Assembly (NCBI RefSeq): GCF_002214505.1
Contig: NZ_CP015103.1
Location: forward strand, 1,302,001 to 1,366,000
Direction of reading: 5' to 3'
Length of the DNA: 64,000 nucleotides
DNA from: Thermococcus siculi
GTDB lineage: Archaea > Methanobacteriota_B > Thermococci > Thermococcales > Thermococcaceae
The notes beneath the pieces are model-generated. The model was given only the letters and a program-made list of their open reading frames with translations. It was not told the origin of the DNA and made no database searches. The position numbers and the translations under genes were made by a program. Of this stretch, positions 42,078 through 51,113 are shown piece by piece; the first letter of the stretch is position 1, and the number at the start of each line of letters is the position of its first letter.

Positions 42078-43361
42078 TCAGCCGGTAGTGCTTATCGGAA
42101 CTGGCGTTGCGGAGAGAACGAACAGGAGAAGCGCCACCATTGCCAGGGCTATTCTCTTCTTTGAGATAGGGGACACCTCGTCCAGTGCTCCGGGATTCCC
42201 CATTGCACCCATCATCAGAACCAGCAGGCCCCATATCATCCAGCCCACCCAGAGGAAACTCATCCCGATGAGGATCAGCCCGATTATCGTGGTGGCGTAG
42301 CGGTGGTACCTGTCCGGTAGGAACGCCCTCAGTATGTGTCCCCCATCGAGCTGGGCCGCGGGGATTAGGTTGAGAAACGTTACGAGGATTCCCACCCATC
42401 CCGCTATGGCGACGGGGTGCAGGAATATGACCGCGTCGTCAGGGAGAGATATTATGTATTTTCCGATCAGCAGGAAGAGCAGGTTCTCTCCGAATGTTAT
42501 CCCGCCCTCCGCCGGTGGAACAAGCTCCGTGGGAACGAAGACGGACAGCTTGAGGCCTATCAGGCTTACCGGCACGGCAACCAGAAAGCCCGCTATCGGC
42601 CCGCTGACACCGAGGTCTATGGCCGCGTTCCTGGTTGGCAGGGGTGACTTAACCCTGATCACTGCTCCCATAGTGCCGAGTATGCTCGGGAAGGGTATGA
42701 AGTACGGCATCGTCGCCCTGACCCCGTGGTATGCCGCCGCTATCTTGTGGCCTAGCTCGTGGGTTCCCAGGATGCCCATGACGCTTATTGAAAACGCCAG
42801 CGCGTTGACGTAGGGATTCCTTATTCCGGGGAGGTTGTACTCGTCGAGGAGTCCAATGAAGTTCAGGGAAAGCCAGTAGCCCGCCAGAAACGTCGTTAGG
42901 AGCGTGGCTATCAGAAAAACCCAGGGCAGCCAGTGATTGTCCTCCTTGACCTCTCCGGCGGGGAACACGTAGAGGAGAACCTTTCCCCCACGCTTCTTCA
43001 GGGCCGCCCAGTAGCCCAGCTCTTCCAGCTCGCGCAGAACCCTCTCAAAGTCAGGCTCGATTATCTCCCTTACCTCGAATATGAAAACGTTCTCCTCCCT
43101 TCCGCGAGGCTCAACACTGTAGAACGACCTTACCTTTTCCTCCACCTCGGGGGGGAGGGCGTACTGGAGTATGGGGGGTGCTTCCGTCGTCCCCTCCCTT
43201 CTCTCTCCGGGGGATGCTTGAACCCCCCCTTCGGTGACCTCAAAGCCAACGAGAACCATGTCGCCGCCGCAGGCAGGACAGGCCCCCTCGAGCAGCGGCT
43301 CGTTGGAGTCAATGACCTCCCTGTGGCCGCAGTTGACGCATTCGTAAATCCCCTTCGGCAT
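42078..43361 (-). CDS. Site-2 protease (M50) with N-terminal zinc ribbon
   Basis: A 427 aa intramembrane metalloprotease. HELGH at 201-205 supplies two zinc ligands, and NLIPAAQLDGGH in a later helix gives the third (LDGG motif). A preceding cytoplasmic part has a zinc ribbon (Cys8, Cys11, Cys28, Cys31) and a domain of about 60 residues (EPDFERVLRELEELGYWAALKKRGGKVLLYV). S2P enzymes cut membrane-bound regulators; the substrate here is unknown. The zinc-ribbon fusion is typical of archaeal members. Confidence 0.9.
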   Translation of the reverse strand: MPKGIYECVNCGHREVIDSNEPLLEGACPACGGDMVLVGFEVTEGGVQASPGERREGTTEAPPILQYALPPEVEEKVRSFYSVEPRGREENVFIFEVREIIEPDFERVLRELEELGYWAALKKRGGKVLLYVFPAGEVKEDNHWLPWVFLIATLLTTFLAGYWLSLNFIGLLDEYNLPGIRNPYVNALAFSISVMGILGTHELGHKIAAAYHGVRATMPYFIPFPSILGTMGAVIRVKSPLPTRNAAIDLGVSGPIAGFLVAVPVSLIGLKLSVFVPTELVPPAEGGITFGENLLFLLIGKYIISLPDDAVIFLHPVAIAGWVGILVTFLNLIPAAQLDGGHILRAFLPDRYHRYATTIIGLILIGMSFLWVGWMIWGLLVLMMGAMGNPGALDEVSPISKKRIALAMVALLLFVLSATPVPISTTG

Positions 43362-43402
43362 TTTCCCTCCCAGAATAAAGAGTCTAGAGGGGGTTAAAAA
43401 CC

Positions 43403-43804
43403 CTACTCCCCAGATTCGGGAACCTCAACGGTACCGCTGTCGGCGTCAACCTTAACTTTAACCCCGCTCTTCAGCTTCGAGACATCTATCCCGTCCACCA
43501 TGGGTATCTCCGATATTATTGCTCCGGTCGCCACTATCGTCTCCGCCTCACCGACGATTATCGCCTTCGGTGCCTTTCCGTTCTTTTTGAGGGCGTAGAT
43601 GACGTAGGAGCCGACGGTTGAACCCTTGCCGCGCGGAAAGGCGAGTATCTTTCCCGCTATGCTCTCCCCCCTTATGTCGCTCTCGGCATCGGTCACTATC
43701 CCGGTTTCCGGATCAACACCTCCCAGGAACGAGAGGGGCTTTTGGGAAACTACAAGCTCCCCCTCGGCCTTTCCGCCCACTATCTTTCTCCCCTTGAGCT
43801 TCAT
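43403..43804 (-). CDS. Phosphomevalonate dehydratase small subunit (aconitase X swivel domain, DUF126)
   Basis: This 133 aa swivelling beta/alpha domain has the DUF126 signature: an AEGELVVSQKPLSFLGGVDPETG start, FPRGKGSTVGSYVIYAL in the middle and a VDGIDVSKL end. With the large subunit it makes trans-anhydromevalonate 5-phosphate in the modified archaeal mevalonate pathway for isoprenoid lipids. GAGGTGAGAGA precedes the ATG; the gene starts nine bases after the large subunit ends. Confidence 0.88.
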   Translation of the reverse strand: MKLKGRKIVGGKAEGELVVSQKPLSFLGGVDPETGIVTDAESDIRGESIAGKILAFPRGKGSTVGSYVIYALKKNGKAPKAIIVGEAETIVATGAIISEIPMVDGIDVSKLKSGVKVKVDADSGTVEVPESGE

Positions 43805-43813
43805 TCTCTCACC

Positions 43814-44974
43814 TCACGGTGCCTCCTTTATCAGGTTCTCCGCATCGTCGAGTCTCACGCTGAAGCCGAAGGAGCGGAAGTAGAACGCTGACTTGCCGCT
43901 GTTGGTGGCTATCCCCCGGTACCATCCCTTTATCGGCGACACCACAAAGCAGGAATCCGGAATGATTCTTCCGTTGTAGCGCTCTATCGTTTCGGTGTAG
44001 CCGAGGGCATCCGCTAGCGCTTTGACGGCCCTGCTCGCGGTTATGAAGAGCGGTATCCTGAGCGGCCTTCCGCGCATCCTCAAGAGTTCCGCTATCCCCT
44101 TGATCTCCGGCAGGGAGGCGTGGGGACAGCCGATGAGGATCATGTCTATCTCGCTCCAGTCGTCGCTGAATTGCTCTCTCACCGCTTTTATGTCCGAGTC
44201 CTCGACGGTTATGGTCTCCAGCCCCGCGGCCATCGCTTCCCTGTACTCCGGGGTTTCACCCTCAACGTGGTAGAGCGCCACGCTTCCGCTCGCGGCCATG
44301 GCAGCGCCCACCTCCTTGAGAAACTCCGTCATCTCCGGTTTTAATCCCCTGATGTAGGGGACATCGTTTCCGAGGGTTCTGCCGAGGTGATAACCCAGAG
44401 CCGCGTAGTCGACGAAGGTTTCAACTTTCGCCTGAACGTCCACAATCACCGTTGCCTTCCGGTTCTCGTCGAGATGGAGGCCGTAGTTGGGCGTTTTGCC
44501 AACTATGGCCGCGGCGAGGCTCGACGGACCTCCCTCCCTGTTGGTTCTCGCGCCGATTACGGAGTTGGCAAAAATCACAGCAGAACTCTCGCTCCAGGCT
44601 ATGTGGTCACCGAACTTGGGAAGGTTGGCGCCGTAGTAGGGAGTGCATGTGGAAGTTGCCTCTATTCCCATCGCGCGATACAGCCCAAGAACCTCCCTCT
44701 GTTTCTCCATGAACTCATCGTCGCCTATTCCGGCGGGGTTGAGGGTCGTGTAAACGCTCACCTTTGCTCCAGATTCAACGAAGTCCCTCAGGAACTCAAT
44801 TCCCGCTTCGCCGATGTTCTTGTAAGAAACTCCGGCCACCTGGGCGCTCTTGATTGGGATTAGCCTGTCGGCACCGTAGATGTCTCCAAGGGCCACCAGT
44901 ATCTCCATTGCCTTCTGGAGCGCGTAGCCGTACTCTCCAGCGAGAATCAGCTCCTCCTCCTTCGTCAGGTACAT
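43814..44974 (-). CDS. Phosphomevalonate dehydratase large subunit (aconitase X)
   Basis: This 386 aa aconitase X catalytic subunit opens MYLTKEEELILAGEYGYALQKAMEILVALG. Three cysteines suitable for the [4Fe-4S] cluster lie in TSTCTPYYGANLP, LIGCPHAS and IIPDSCFVVSPI. It dehydrates mevalonate 5-phosphate together with the DUF126 subunit encoded next. The ATG at 44974 follows GGTGGTAGG and lies 32-39 nt after a box A (ATTTATAA on this strand, 45006-45013). A longer frame to 45025 would run through the promoter. Confidence 0.9.
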   Translation of the reverse strand: MYLTKEEELILAGEYGYALQKAMEILVALGDIYGADRLIPIKSAQVAGVSYKNIGEAGIEFLRDFVESGAKVSVYTTLNPAGIGDDEFMEKQREVLGLYRAMGIEATSTCTPYYGANLPKFGDHIAWSESSAVIFANSVIGARTNREGGPSSLAAAIVGKTPNYGLHLDENRKATVIVDVQAKVETFVDYAALGYHLGRTLGNDVPYIRGLKPEMTEFLKEVGAAMAASGSVALYHVEGETPEYREAMAAGLETITVEDSDIKAVREQFSDDWSEIDMILIGCPHASLPEIKGIAELLRMRGRPLRIPLFITASRAVKALADALGYTETIERYNGRIIPDSCFVVSPIKGWYRGIATNSGKSAFYFRSFGFSVRLDDAENLIKEAP

Positions 44975-45027
44975 CCTACCACCGTGGAAATTAGAGGGTT
45001 CGGAGTTATAAATCCGCCTCCGCAAAA

Positions 45028-45035
45028 TTTATAAA
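45028..45035 (+). promoter_or_regulatory. Box A promoter of the initiator tRNA gene
   Basis: TTTATAAA lies 33-40 nt before the tRNA 5' end, the usual position for an archaeal tRNA promoter with a short 5' leader. Confidence 0.65.
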
Positions 45036-45067
45036 CCCTCCCCGGTTCACTAACTAACGGGTCGAGC

Positions 45068-45145
45068 AGCGGGGTGGGGCAGCTAGGAGTGCCCGCCGGG
45101 CTCATAACCCGGAGGTCCGAGGTTCAAATCCTCGCCCCGCTACCA
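45068..45145 (+). tRNA. Initiator tRNA-Met (CAT), CCA encoded
   Basis: A full cloverleaf is visible: acceptor AGCGGGG (45068-45074) with CCCCGCT (45135-45141), anticodon stem CCGGG/CCCGG around CTCATAA with anticodon CAT at 45103-45105, and T-arm CGAGG-TTCAAAT-CCTCG. Discriminator A and genomic CCA follow at 45142-45145. The A1:U72 end pair and three G:C pairs next to the anticodon loop are the archaeal initiator signature, so this is the start tRNA rather than elongator Met or Ile2. No intron. Confidence 0.95.
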
Positions 45146-45212
45146 GCTGTTTTTGTGCGTTTCTACTCAGTTTTGTGCTTATATGGTACTGTTGTTCAAC
45201 ACAATTTTCGAA

Positions 45213-45222
45213 AAATTTATAT
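45213..45222 (+). promoter_or_regulatory. Box A of the homing endonuclease gene
   Basis: AAATTTATAT lies 24-33 nt before the ATG at 45246, suggesting that the endonuclease has its own promoter and a leaderless transcript. Confidence 0.5.
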
Positions 45223-45245
45223 GTATATCCTGCTAAGTGGTAATA

Positions 45246-46160
45246 ATGAGAAAGTTGAAGGATTTATCAGTATTCGAACTCAAGGAGATTATGGACTACG
45301 CAAGGACTCTTCGCTCTGAAGGGTTCAGTTACTCGGCCATATCATCAAGGATTGCCGAGACGTATAACGTTAGCGTTTCCAGACCTACTGTTAGTAGATG
45401 GTGCAAGGGAACACACAACCCATTCAATAAAATAAATGACGTGGATCTGAGTCCGTCTCCTGCTCTTTCCTACGTGATTGGTGTTTATCTGGGAGATGGA
45501 AGCATTCACAACAAGGGTAACGGAAAATACCGAATAAAGCTTAAAGTTGTGGATAGGGAATTTTCTGAGGCCTTTTACAGTGCTCTGCAGAAGTTGGGCT
45601 TGCATCCTGTCTTTGGATTTGAAAACGACTCCACGAGGGTTGGTCGTTTTTATGTTGAGGGATCCAGCAAGGCTTTGTACGAATTTTTGAAAAATCCTCT
45701 TGAATCCCTATTTAGAATGGCAGAGTTATATCCTGCGGAGTTTTTGAGGGGCTTTTTTGACAGTGAAGGTTTTCCAGTAGTCTCGGCTGGTAAAAGATTT
45801 AGGGTTCATGTTGAAGCTGTAAACTCGAACCTGAAATTGCTTGAATTTTCCAAAAGCTTGCTTGAGACAAAATTCGGGATAACGTCCGCGGTATTCAAGA
45901 TGTATTCTAAGGGCCAGAGAGTTATTATACGAGGACAGGAGTATGCATCAAATGTGGATATGTTTGGCCTGCGAATAACTAAATTAAGGGACGTTGAAAG
46001 GTTCCACAAAGAAATTGGATTCACCGCAGAAAGAAAGACTCAAAAACTGCAGTATGCACTCTCTCTTCTGGAATGCTGTCCCAGCGATGCCACCCGACTC
46101 TGGAAGGAGCGATATATTAAAGTTGGCAGGGAGTATCGAGAGCGGGGCAAACCTTTTTAA
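45246..46160 (+). CDS. Stand-alone LAGLIDADG homing endonuclease with N-terminal HTH
   Basis: About 304 aa. The first 60 residues form a helix-turn-helix-like module ([27 protein letters not shown]). Then two LAGLIDADG helices follow: [13 protein letters not shown], whose final Asp is the catalytic position, and [12 protein letters not shown] about 100 residues later. It should cut a long target site as a monomer and spread its own gene. It is not inside an intron or intein; it sits 100 nt after the initiator tRNA, and its stop codon overlaps the box A of rps15. Base use is richer in A/T than in the flanking genes. Confidence 0.88.
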   Translation: MRKLKDLSVFELKEIMDYARTLRSEGFSYSAISSRIAETYNVSVSRPTVSRWCKGTHNPFNKINDVDLSPSPALSYVIGVYLGDGSIHNKGNGKYRIKLKVVDREFSEAFYSALQKLGLHPVFGFENDSTRVGRFYVEGSSKALYEFLKNPLESLFRMAELYPAEFLRGFFDSEGFPVVSAGKRFRVHVEAVNSNLKLLEFSKSLLETKFGITSAVFKMYSKGQRVIIRGQEYASNVDMFGLRITKLRDVERFHKEIGFTAERKTQKLQYALSLLECCPSDATRLWKERYIKVGREYRERGKPF

Positions 46161-46162
46161 AT
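46153..46162 (+). promoter_or_regulatory. Box A promoter of rps15 (overlaps endonuclease stop)
   Basis: CTTTTTAAAT spans the stop codon of the endonuclease gene. A start near 46185 would give rps15 a leader of about 45 nt with a strong GGGAGGTG site. Confidence 0.55.
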
Positions 46163-46228
46163 CCCTCCTCAATTCCCTACGCGAAGGGGCGGCTGGCGGG
46201 AGCTGGCCGTCACCGGGAGGTGTTGTGT

Positions 46229-46684
46229 ATGGCAAGGATACACGCGAGAAAGAGAGGAAAGTCAGGTTCAAAGAGGCCACCGAGGACCGCTCCGCCGACC
46301 TGGGTGGAGTACACGGCGGAGGAAGTTGAGGGACTCGTTATCAAGCTCAGGAAGGAAGGCTACAGCGCCGCCATGATAGGGACCATCCTCAGGGACCAGT
46401 ACGGAATCCCGAGCGTCAAGCTCATCACCGGGAAGAAGATAACCAAGATCCTTGAGGAGAACGGTCTCGCTCCGAACATCCCGGAGGACCTCATGGCGCT
46501 CATCAGGAAGGCAGTCAAGCTCAGGAAGCACCTGGAGATGCACCCGAAGGACAAGCACTCAAGGCGCGGTCTCCAGCTCACCGAGAGCAAGATAAGAAGG
46601 CTTGTCAAGTACTACCGCAGGACGGGCAAGCTCCCGGCCAAGTGGCGCTACGATCCGGAGCAGGCCAAGCTCCTGGTCCGCTGA
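46229..46684 (+). CDS. rps15: 30S ribosomal protein S15
   Basis: An archaeal/eukaryotic-type S15 of 151 aa with the basic N-terminal extension [20 protein letters not shown] and the four-helix core ([39 protein letters not shown]) that binds 16S rRNA. Start after GGGAGGTGTTGTGT. It heads a block of information-processing genes: GAN, Pcc1, S3Ae and a SPOUT protein. Confidence 0.97.
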   Translation: MARIHARKRGKSGSKRPPRTAPPTWVEYTAEEVEGLVIKLRKEGYSAAMIGTILRDQYGIPSVKLITGKKITKILEENGLAPNIPEDLMALIRKAVKLRKHLEMHPKDKHSRRGLQLTESKIRRLVKYYRRTGKLPAKWRYDPEQAKLLVR

Positions 46685-46720
46685 TCCCTTTCCTTCTTCT
46701 TAACCCTGCGGTGATGCCCC

Positions 46721-48148
46721 GTGGATAAAGGAGCGTTTTTGGAGCGGGCCAGGGAGGGAGCAGAGCTTATCAAAATGCACATAGAGCTAGGGCACACTAT
46801 AAGGCTCGTCTCCCACCGCGATGCAGATGGCATAACCGCGGGGGCCGTTCTCGCTAAGGCGGTCATCAGGGAGGGCGGGAAGTTCCAGCTCAGCATCGTC
46901 AAACAGCTCAGCGAGGATATCATAAAGGAGCTTGCCTCCGAAAAGCACAGGATATACGTCTTCAGCGACCTCGGGAGCGGCTCTATGGGGTTCATTGAGA
47001 AATATCTCAGCGATGCAACCGTTGTGGTTGCCGACCATCACCCGCCGGAGAAGGAGGGCTTTTCAAACGACTCCCATGTCCTCGTCAACCCCGTCCCCTT
47101 CGGCGCCAATAGCGTCCGCGATCTAAGCGGCTCCGGCGTGGCCTACTTCGTGGCCAGGGAGATGAACGAGAAGAACAGGGATCTGGCCTACATAGCAACC
47201 GTGGGCGCGGTCGGCGACATGCAGGAAATAGACGGCACATTCCACGGCATGAACCTCGACATCCTTGAAGATGGGAAGGAGCTGGGCATCCTCGAGGTCA
47301 GGAAGGAGCTGAGGCTCTTCGGCAGAGAGAGCAGGCCGCTCTACCAGATGCTCGCCTACTCCACCCATCCGGAGATCCCGGAGATAACCGGTGACGAGAG
47401 GAAGGCCATAGAGTGGCTCCGCGCCAAGGGCTTTGATCCAGACATGAGGTACTGGCAGCTCCGTGAGGAGGAGAAGAGGAAGCTCCACGACGCCCTCGTA
47501 ATCCACCTCATCAAGCATGGCGCCCCGAAGGAGGCCATAGACCGCCTTATCGGCGACGTTGTCATAAGCCCGCTCTATCCAGAGGGTGACCCCAGGCATG
47601 AGGCGAGGGAGTTCGCCACCCTGCTGAATGCCACCGGGAGGTTGAACGCGGGGACGCTCGGCGTTGCCATCTGCCTCGGGGACGAGGATGCCTACAAAAA
47701 GGCCAGGAAGATGCTCGACGACTACAAGAGGGAGCAAATAGAGGCCAGGAAGTTCATTGTCCAGAACTGGAGCATGGCCGACGAGGGAGATCACGCCTAC
47801 GTGTTCTACGCCGGGAAGAACATCAGGGACACGCTCGTCGGAATAGCGGCCAACATAGCGATAAACGCCGGCCTCGCCAACCCAGAGAAGCCGGTCGTGG
47901 TCATAGCGGACAGCGATGAGGATCCGAACCTCGTGAAAGGCTCCGCGAGGACGACCGAGAAGGCCCTCGCCAGGGGCTATCACCTCGGTGAGGCCCTGAG
48001 AGAGGTCGCCGAGAAGCTCGGCGGAGAGGGCGGCGGACACGCCATAGCGGCCGGCATAAGGTTCCCAAAGGGCAAAATCGACGAGTTCATCAGGCTCTTC
48101 AACGAGGCACTGGGGAAGCAGCTGGAGGGGAAGAAGGGTGAGGATTGA
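46721..48148 (+). CDS. gan: GINS-associated nuclease GAN (archaeal RecJ/DHH exonuclease)
   Basis: A 475 aa DHH-family phosphoesterase. Motif I SHRDADG (Asp34, Asp36), the Asp in FSDLGSG (Asp83) and the DHH at 105-107 (VADHHPP) bind the metal ions; the C-terminal DHHA1 domain has GGGHAIAAG. In T. kodakarensis this single-strand 5'-3' exonuclease binds the GINS complex as part of the CMG-type helicase, the archaeal counterpart of Cdc45. The start is GTG at 46721 after GGTGATGCCCC. Its 3' end overlaps pcc1 by 11 nt. Confidence 0.92.
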   Translation: MDKGAFLERAREGAELIKMHIELGHTIRLVSHRDADGITAGAVLAKAVIREGGKFQLSIVKQLSEDIIKELASEKHRIYVFSDLGSGSMGFIEKYLSDATVVVADHHPPEKEGFSNDSHVLVNPVPFGANSVRDLSGSGVAYFVAREMNEKNRDLAYIATVGAVGDMQEIDGTFHGMNLDILEDGKELGILEVRKELRLFGRESRPLYQMLAYSTHPEIPEITGDERKAIEWLRAKGFDPDMRYWQLREEEKRKLHDALVIHLIKHGAPKEAIDRLIGDVVISPLYPEGDPRHEAREFATLLNATGRLNAGTLGVAICLGDEDAYKKARKMLDDYKREQIEARKFIVQNWSMADEGDHAYVFYAGKNIRDTLVGIAANIAINAGLANPEKPVVVIADSDEDPNLVKGSARTTEKALARGYHLGEALREVAEKLGGEGGGHAIAAGIRFPKGKIDEFIRLFNEALGKQLEGKKGED

Positions 48149-48398
48149 GGCCAGGGCGGAGATAGTCTGGCACTACGGCGACCCGGAAAGGGCTGAGGCG
48201 ATAGCCCAGTCACTCGAGGTGGACAACGTTAGCCTTCCTGAGGGCTTAAAGAAAAGTTTAAATGTGGTGTCCCTATCGGAGAATGGGGACGTCATAACAA
48301 AGGTTAAATACTCGGGTGAGATTGAAACACTCATCAAAGCGCTGGACGATTTGGTGTTTTCAATCAAAATCGCCGAAGATGTTACCGAAAAGGTGTGA
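48138..48398 (+). CDS. pcc1: KEOPS complex subunit Pcc1
   Basis: An 86 aa Pcc1 homologue: [30 protein letters not shown], then a two-stranded hairpin and a final helix ([18 protein letters not shown]). Pcc1 is the dimerising subunit of KEOPS, which makes t6A37 in ANN-decoding tRNAs. The start is GTG at 48138, inside the end of gan, so the two are translationally coupled. Confidence 0.88.
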   Translation: MRIEARAEIVWHYGDPERAEAIAQSLEVDNVSLPEGLKKSLNVVSLSENGDVITKVKYSGEIETLIKALDDLVFSIKIAEDVTEKV

Positions 48399-48413
48399 AG
48401 TGGAGGTGTGAAG

Positions 48414-49016
48414 ATGGCGAAAGGTAACCCAAGGAAGAGGGCTGCTGCTACCAAGGATAAGTGGAAGAGCAAGGAGTGGTATATCGTTTACGCTCCGGAC
48501 TTCTTCGGAAGCAAGGAGATCGGCCTCACCCCCGCCGACGAGCCGGAGAAGGTCATCGGTAGGGTCATCGAGACCACCCTCAAGGACCTCACCGGCGACT
48601 TCACCAAGGGACAGGTCAAGCTCTACTTCCAGATATACGACGTCAAGGGCCAGAACGCCTACACCAAGTTCAAGGGCCACACACTCGCTAGGAGCTACAT
48701 AAGATCCCTCGTCAGGAGGAGGACTACCAGAGTCGACGGCATATTCAACATCACCACCAAGGACGGCTACAAGCTCCGCGTCATGGGCATGGTCATCGCC
48801 TACAGAAGAATACAGACCAGCCAGGAGAGGGCCATCAGGGAGATCATCAGGGGCATCATCTACAAGAAGGCCGAGGAGCTTAACTACAAGGACTTCGTCA
48901 CCGAGGCCGTCACCGGAAAGATGGCTGCGGAGATAGCCAAGGAAGCCCGCAAGATATACCCGATCAAGAGGGCCGAGATCAGGAAGATCAAGGTCCTCGC
49001 CGAGCCGGAGGCCTGA
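48414..49016 (+). CDS. rps3ae: 30S ribosomal protein S3Ae
   Basis: A 200 aa archaeal/eukaryotic-specific small-subunit protein (eS1 family): [63 protein letters not shown] and a C-terminal [31 protein letters not shown] precedes the ATG at 48414, 15 nt after pcc1, so it belongs to the same operon. Confidence 0.96.
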   Translation: MAKGNPRKRAAATKDKWKSKEWYIVYAPDFFGSKEIGLTPADEPEKVIGRVIETTLKDLTGDFTKGQVKLYFQIYDVKGQNAYTKFKGHTLARSYIRSLVRRRTTRVDGIFNITTKDGYKLRVMGMVIAYRRIQTSQERAIREIIRGIIYKKAEELNYKDFVTEAVTGKMAAEIAKEARKIYPIKRAEIRKIKVLAEPEA

Positions 49017-49114
49017 AGGCCTCTCAACTCTCTATTCTCTCCCGGCTGGTTGAATCCTATGCTTTCTCGGCAGACTTTTAAGTCTCCCGCCGATTCTCCA
49101 CCGGAGGTGTGGTC

Positions 49115-50188
49115 ATGAAGTTCATCGTCAAGACCCAGAGGGGAATGGAGAGCGTCGCAGCCAACTACATCAGGGAGGCCCTTCCGGATGCGGAGGTCTG
49201 GGCTTCGCCGATGGGCTATTACGGACTGGTGATAGTTGAAACAGAGGACGAGAACGCCGGGAAGGAAATCCTTGAGATTCCTGAGGTGGAGCGCGTCATC
49301 CCGGTTCTGGTTGAGGTTCCCGCGGAGCTTGAGAGGATAGTTGAGACCGCCGAGAGGATAGCCCCGCTCATCGGCGAGAACGAAACCTTTGCCGTTAAGA
49401 CCAAGAGGAGGGGCAAGCACGACTTTTCAAGCCTCGACGTCAACAGAAACCTCGGGGCGAAAATCCAGGAGTTGACCAACGCCGACGTGAACCTCAGCTG
49501 GCCCGATAAGGTCGTCCAGGTTGAGATAATAGGTGATAGAGCTTACGTATCGGTCGTCCCCGGCGAGGAGTTCAGGAAGTTCACACCCGACAAGATTGAC
49601 GCCAGGAAACTCTTCCACAAACTCACCATCGTCCAGATGCCCTACTGGGGTGACTACAAGGCCTGCCGCTCCTTCGGTGAGAAGATCGGCAGAGCTGCAC
49701 AGGCCTTCGAGGTGAAGGAGCTTATAATAGCGCCAAAGGAGAAGATGGACGCCTTCGAGCTGATGGAGTTCATAAGGGGGGTCAAGGTCGGCCAGGAGAG
49801 CAGGTACCAGATACAGCGCGAGGCCTACCCGTGGAAGGTTGAGAAGGTTCCCGTTTCGGTGTGGGACCTCTATCAGGTGATCAGGGACAAGAGAAGGGGC
49901 AAGAGACTGCTCATAATCACCGACCCCAAGGGACCGACCCTGGCCGAGGTGAAGGATAAGCTCGCGAGGGACATGTTCTACGCGAAGGAGGTCGTTGTCT
50001 TCGTCGGCTCCCGTGAGGGCATCCCGAGGGGCCTCTTCCGCTTCGCCGACTACGTGGTCGACCTCGCGCCGTACATGACGTTCGCCACCGAACACGGCAT
50101 CCCGGGTGCCCTCGTATCCCTCTGGGAGGTCTATGAGGAGTATCTCCGGGAAAGGGAGAAGCAGACGGAAGAGGAGTCCGGACAGTGA
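49115..50188 (+). CDS. THUMP-domain SPOUT-type RNA methyltransferase (COG1818-like)
   Basis: A 357 aa protein. An N-terminal THUMP-type RNA-binding region (residues about 60-170: FAVKTKRRGKHDFSSLDVNRNLGAKI, then YVSVVPGEEF) precedes a C-terminal Rossmann/SPOUT-like domain with RLLIITDPKGPTL, FVGSREGIPRGLFRFADYVVDLAPYMTFATEHGIPGALVSLWEVYEEY, which looks like the trefoil-knot SAM site. It likely modifies tRNA or rRNA; the position is unknown. GGAGGTGTGGTC precedes the ATG and an A/T-rich box (GACTTTTAAGTC) lies at 49073-49084. Confidence 0.82.
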   Translation: MKFIVKTQRGMESVAANYIREALPDAEVWASPMGYYGLVIVETEDENAGKEILEIPEVERVIPVLVEVPAELERIVETAERIAPLIGENETFAVKTKRRGKHDFSSLDVNRNLGAKIQELTNADVNLSWPDKVVQVEIIGDRAYVSVVPGEEFRKFTPDKIDARKLFHKLTIVQMPYWGDYKACRSFGEKIGRAAQAFEVKELIIAPKEKMDAFELMEFIRGVKVGQESRYQIQREAYPWKVEKVPVSVWDLYQVIRDKRRGKRLLIITDPKGPTLAEVKDKLARDMFYAKEVVVFVGSREGIPRGLFRFADYVVDLAPYMTFATEHGIPGALVSLWEVYEEYLREREKQTEEESGQ

Positions 50189-50231
50189 ATCCTTCAATTC
50201 TTTTAATTATCCCCGCACATCTTCATGAATG

Positions 50232-50292
50232 TGGCGTCAGACCCTAAGGTCCTCCTCACCGCTCGGGAATCCGCCGTAATCATCATCCGCCA
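50232..50292 (-). ncRNA. Box C/D guide sRNA
   Basis: Read on the minus strand: box C ATGATGA (50286-50280), a 13-nt guide, D' CCGA (50266-50263), a 3-nt spacer, C' GTGAGGA (50259-50253), a 12-nt guide and box D CTGA (50240-50237). The ends TGGCG (50292-50288) and CGCCA (50236-50232) form the terminal stem next to the C/D kink-turn. All spacings are those of archaeal dual-guide C/D sRNAs, which direct 2'-O-methylation five bases upstream of D or D'. Predicted targets are complements of the guides: a C within GAATCCGCCGTAA and a U within ACCCTAAGGTCC. Confidence 0.82.
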
Positions 50293-50322
50293 GAGAAAGG
50301 TTCTCAGAGGGATTTTAAAATC

Positions 50323-51036
50323 TCACGCGAGGAGGTAGAGCAGGCCCGCTCCGATGAGGCCTCCAAGGAGCGAGGCTAGGAAGTTCGTGGAGTTGTTGTT
50401 GGTAATCCCCTCGTTCTCCAGAGTGGCCCCGATAAAGCTGTCCAGGTTGACTCCGATGAAACCCCCAATCACTACCGCGAGGAGCATCGTAAGCTTGTAG
50501 TGTGTTAGGGGAAGCGCGAAGAGAGCTATCATGACGGCGCCAATCAGGGCGAAAAGCTCCCCAATCCATGAAATTGCCCCGTTGGTGCCGGGTCTGGCGG
50601 GTTTAAGATTCGTTATAAGCCTTGGACTTTTTCCGAAGACTTTTCCCAGCTCGCTAGCCAGGGTGTCGCCGTTGGCAGTCGCTATCGCCGCGAAGGTGGC
50701 CGCCCAGAAAACGTCCATCTGTGAGAGGTACTCAAAGGCGAGGAATATCGCCGCGGCGAGGCCGTTTCCGAGGACGTTGCCCCAGCTCCTGATGCCGTCG
50801 CTTCCCTGGGCCGCGCCGAGCTTCGCCTTTTCCCTAAAGCGGTACCTGGTGGCCAGGACTCCCGCGATTACAAACGTTAGCATTGCCAGAAAGGGATAGA
50901 GACCGCCAAGCTCTATAACCACGAGTCCCAGGGCCGCCGCAGCAACGGCACCCTTCCCATCGAGGGCCTTGAGGCGGTACGAGCCAATGCCCAGCACTGC
51001 AACCACTGCCACGTCCACGGCTATTCTCTCGAGCAT
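50323..51036 (-). CDS. DUF92/TIGR00297 family membrane protein
   Basis: A 237 aa protein with six or seven helices. The conserved segment ATANGDTLASELGKVFGKSPRLITNLKPARPGTNGAIS is the DUF92 signature. Plant VTE6 in this family is a phytyl-phosphate kinase, so a CTP-dependent polyprenyl or isoprenoid phosphate kinase role is conceivable here, but unproven. AGGTGGCAGGG precedes the ATG at 51036; a GTG at 51045 lies within that site. Confidence 0.82.
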   Translation of the reverse strand: MLERIAVDVAVVAVLGIGSYRLKALDGKGAVAAAALGLVVIELGGLYPFLAMLTFVIAGVLATRYRFREKAKLGAAQGSDGIRSWGNVLGNGLAAAIFLAFEYLSQMDVFWAATFAAIATANGDTLASELGKVFGKSPRLITNLKPARPGTNGAISWIGELFALIGAVMIALFALPLTHYKLTMLLAVVIGGFIGVNLDSFIGATLENEGITNNNSTNFLASLLGGLIGAGLLYLLA

Positions 51037-51113
51037 CCCTGCCACCTGGGGAGAACTCCCGGGGGGTCTTTATTATTCTTTCCCTCGGCGGTTGACGAAG
51101 GAGATAAAGGAAA

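Noticed and set aside
45146-46228. tRNA-targeted integrative element (att duplication)
   Set aside because: I looked for a copy of the tRNA 3' end after the endonuclease gene and found none, and there is no integrase, so a homing event is the better reading.
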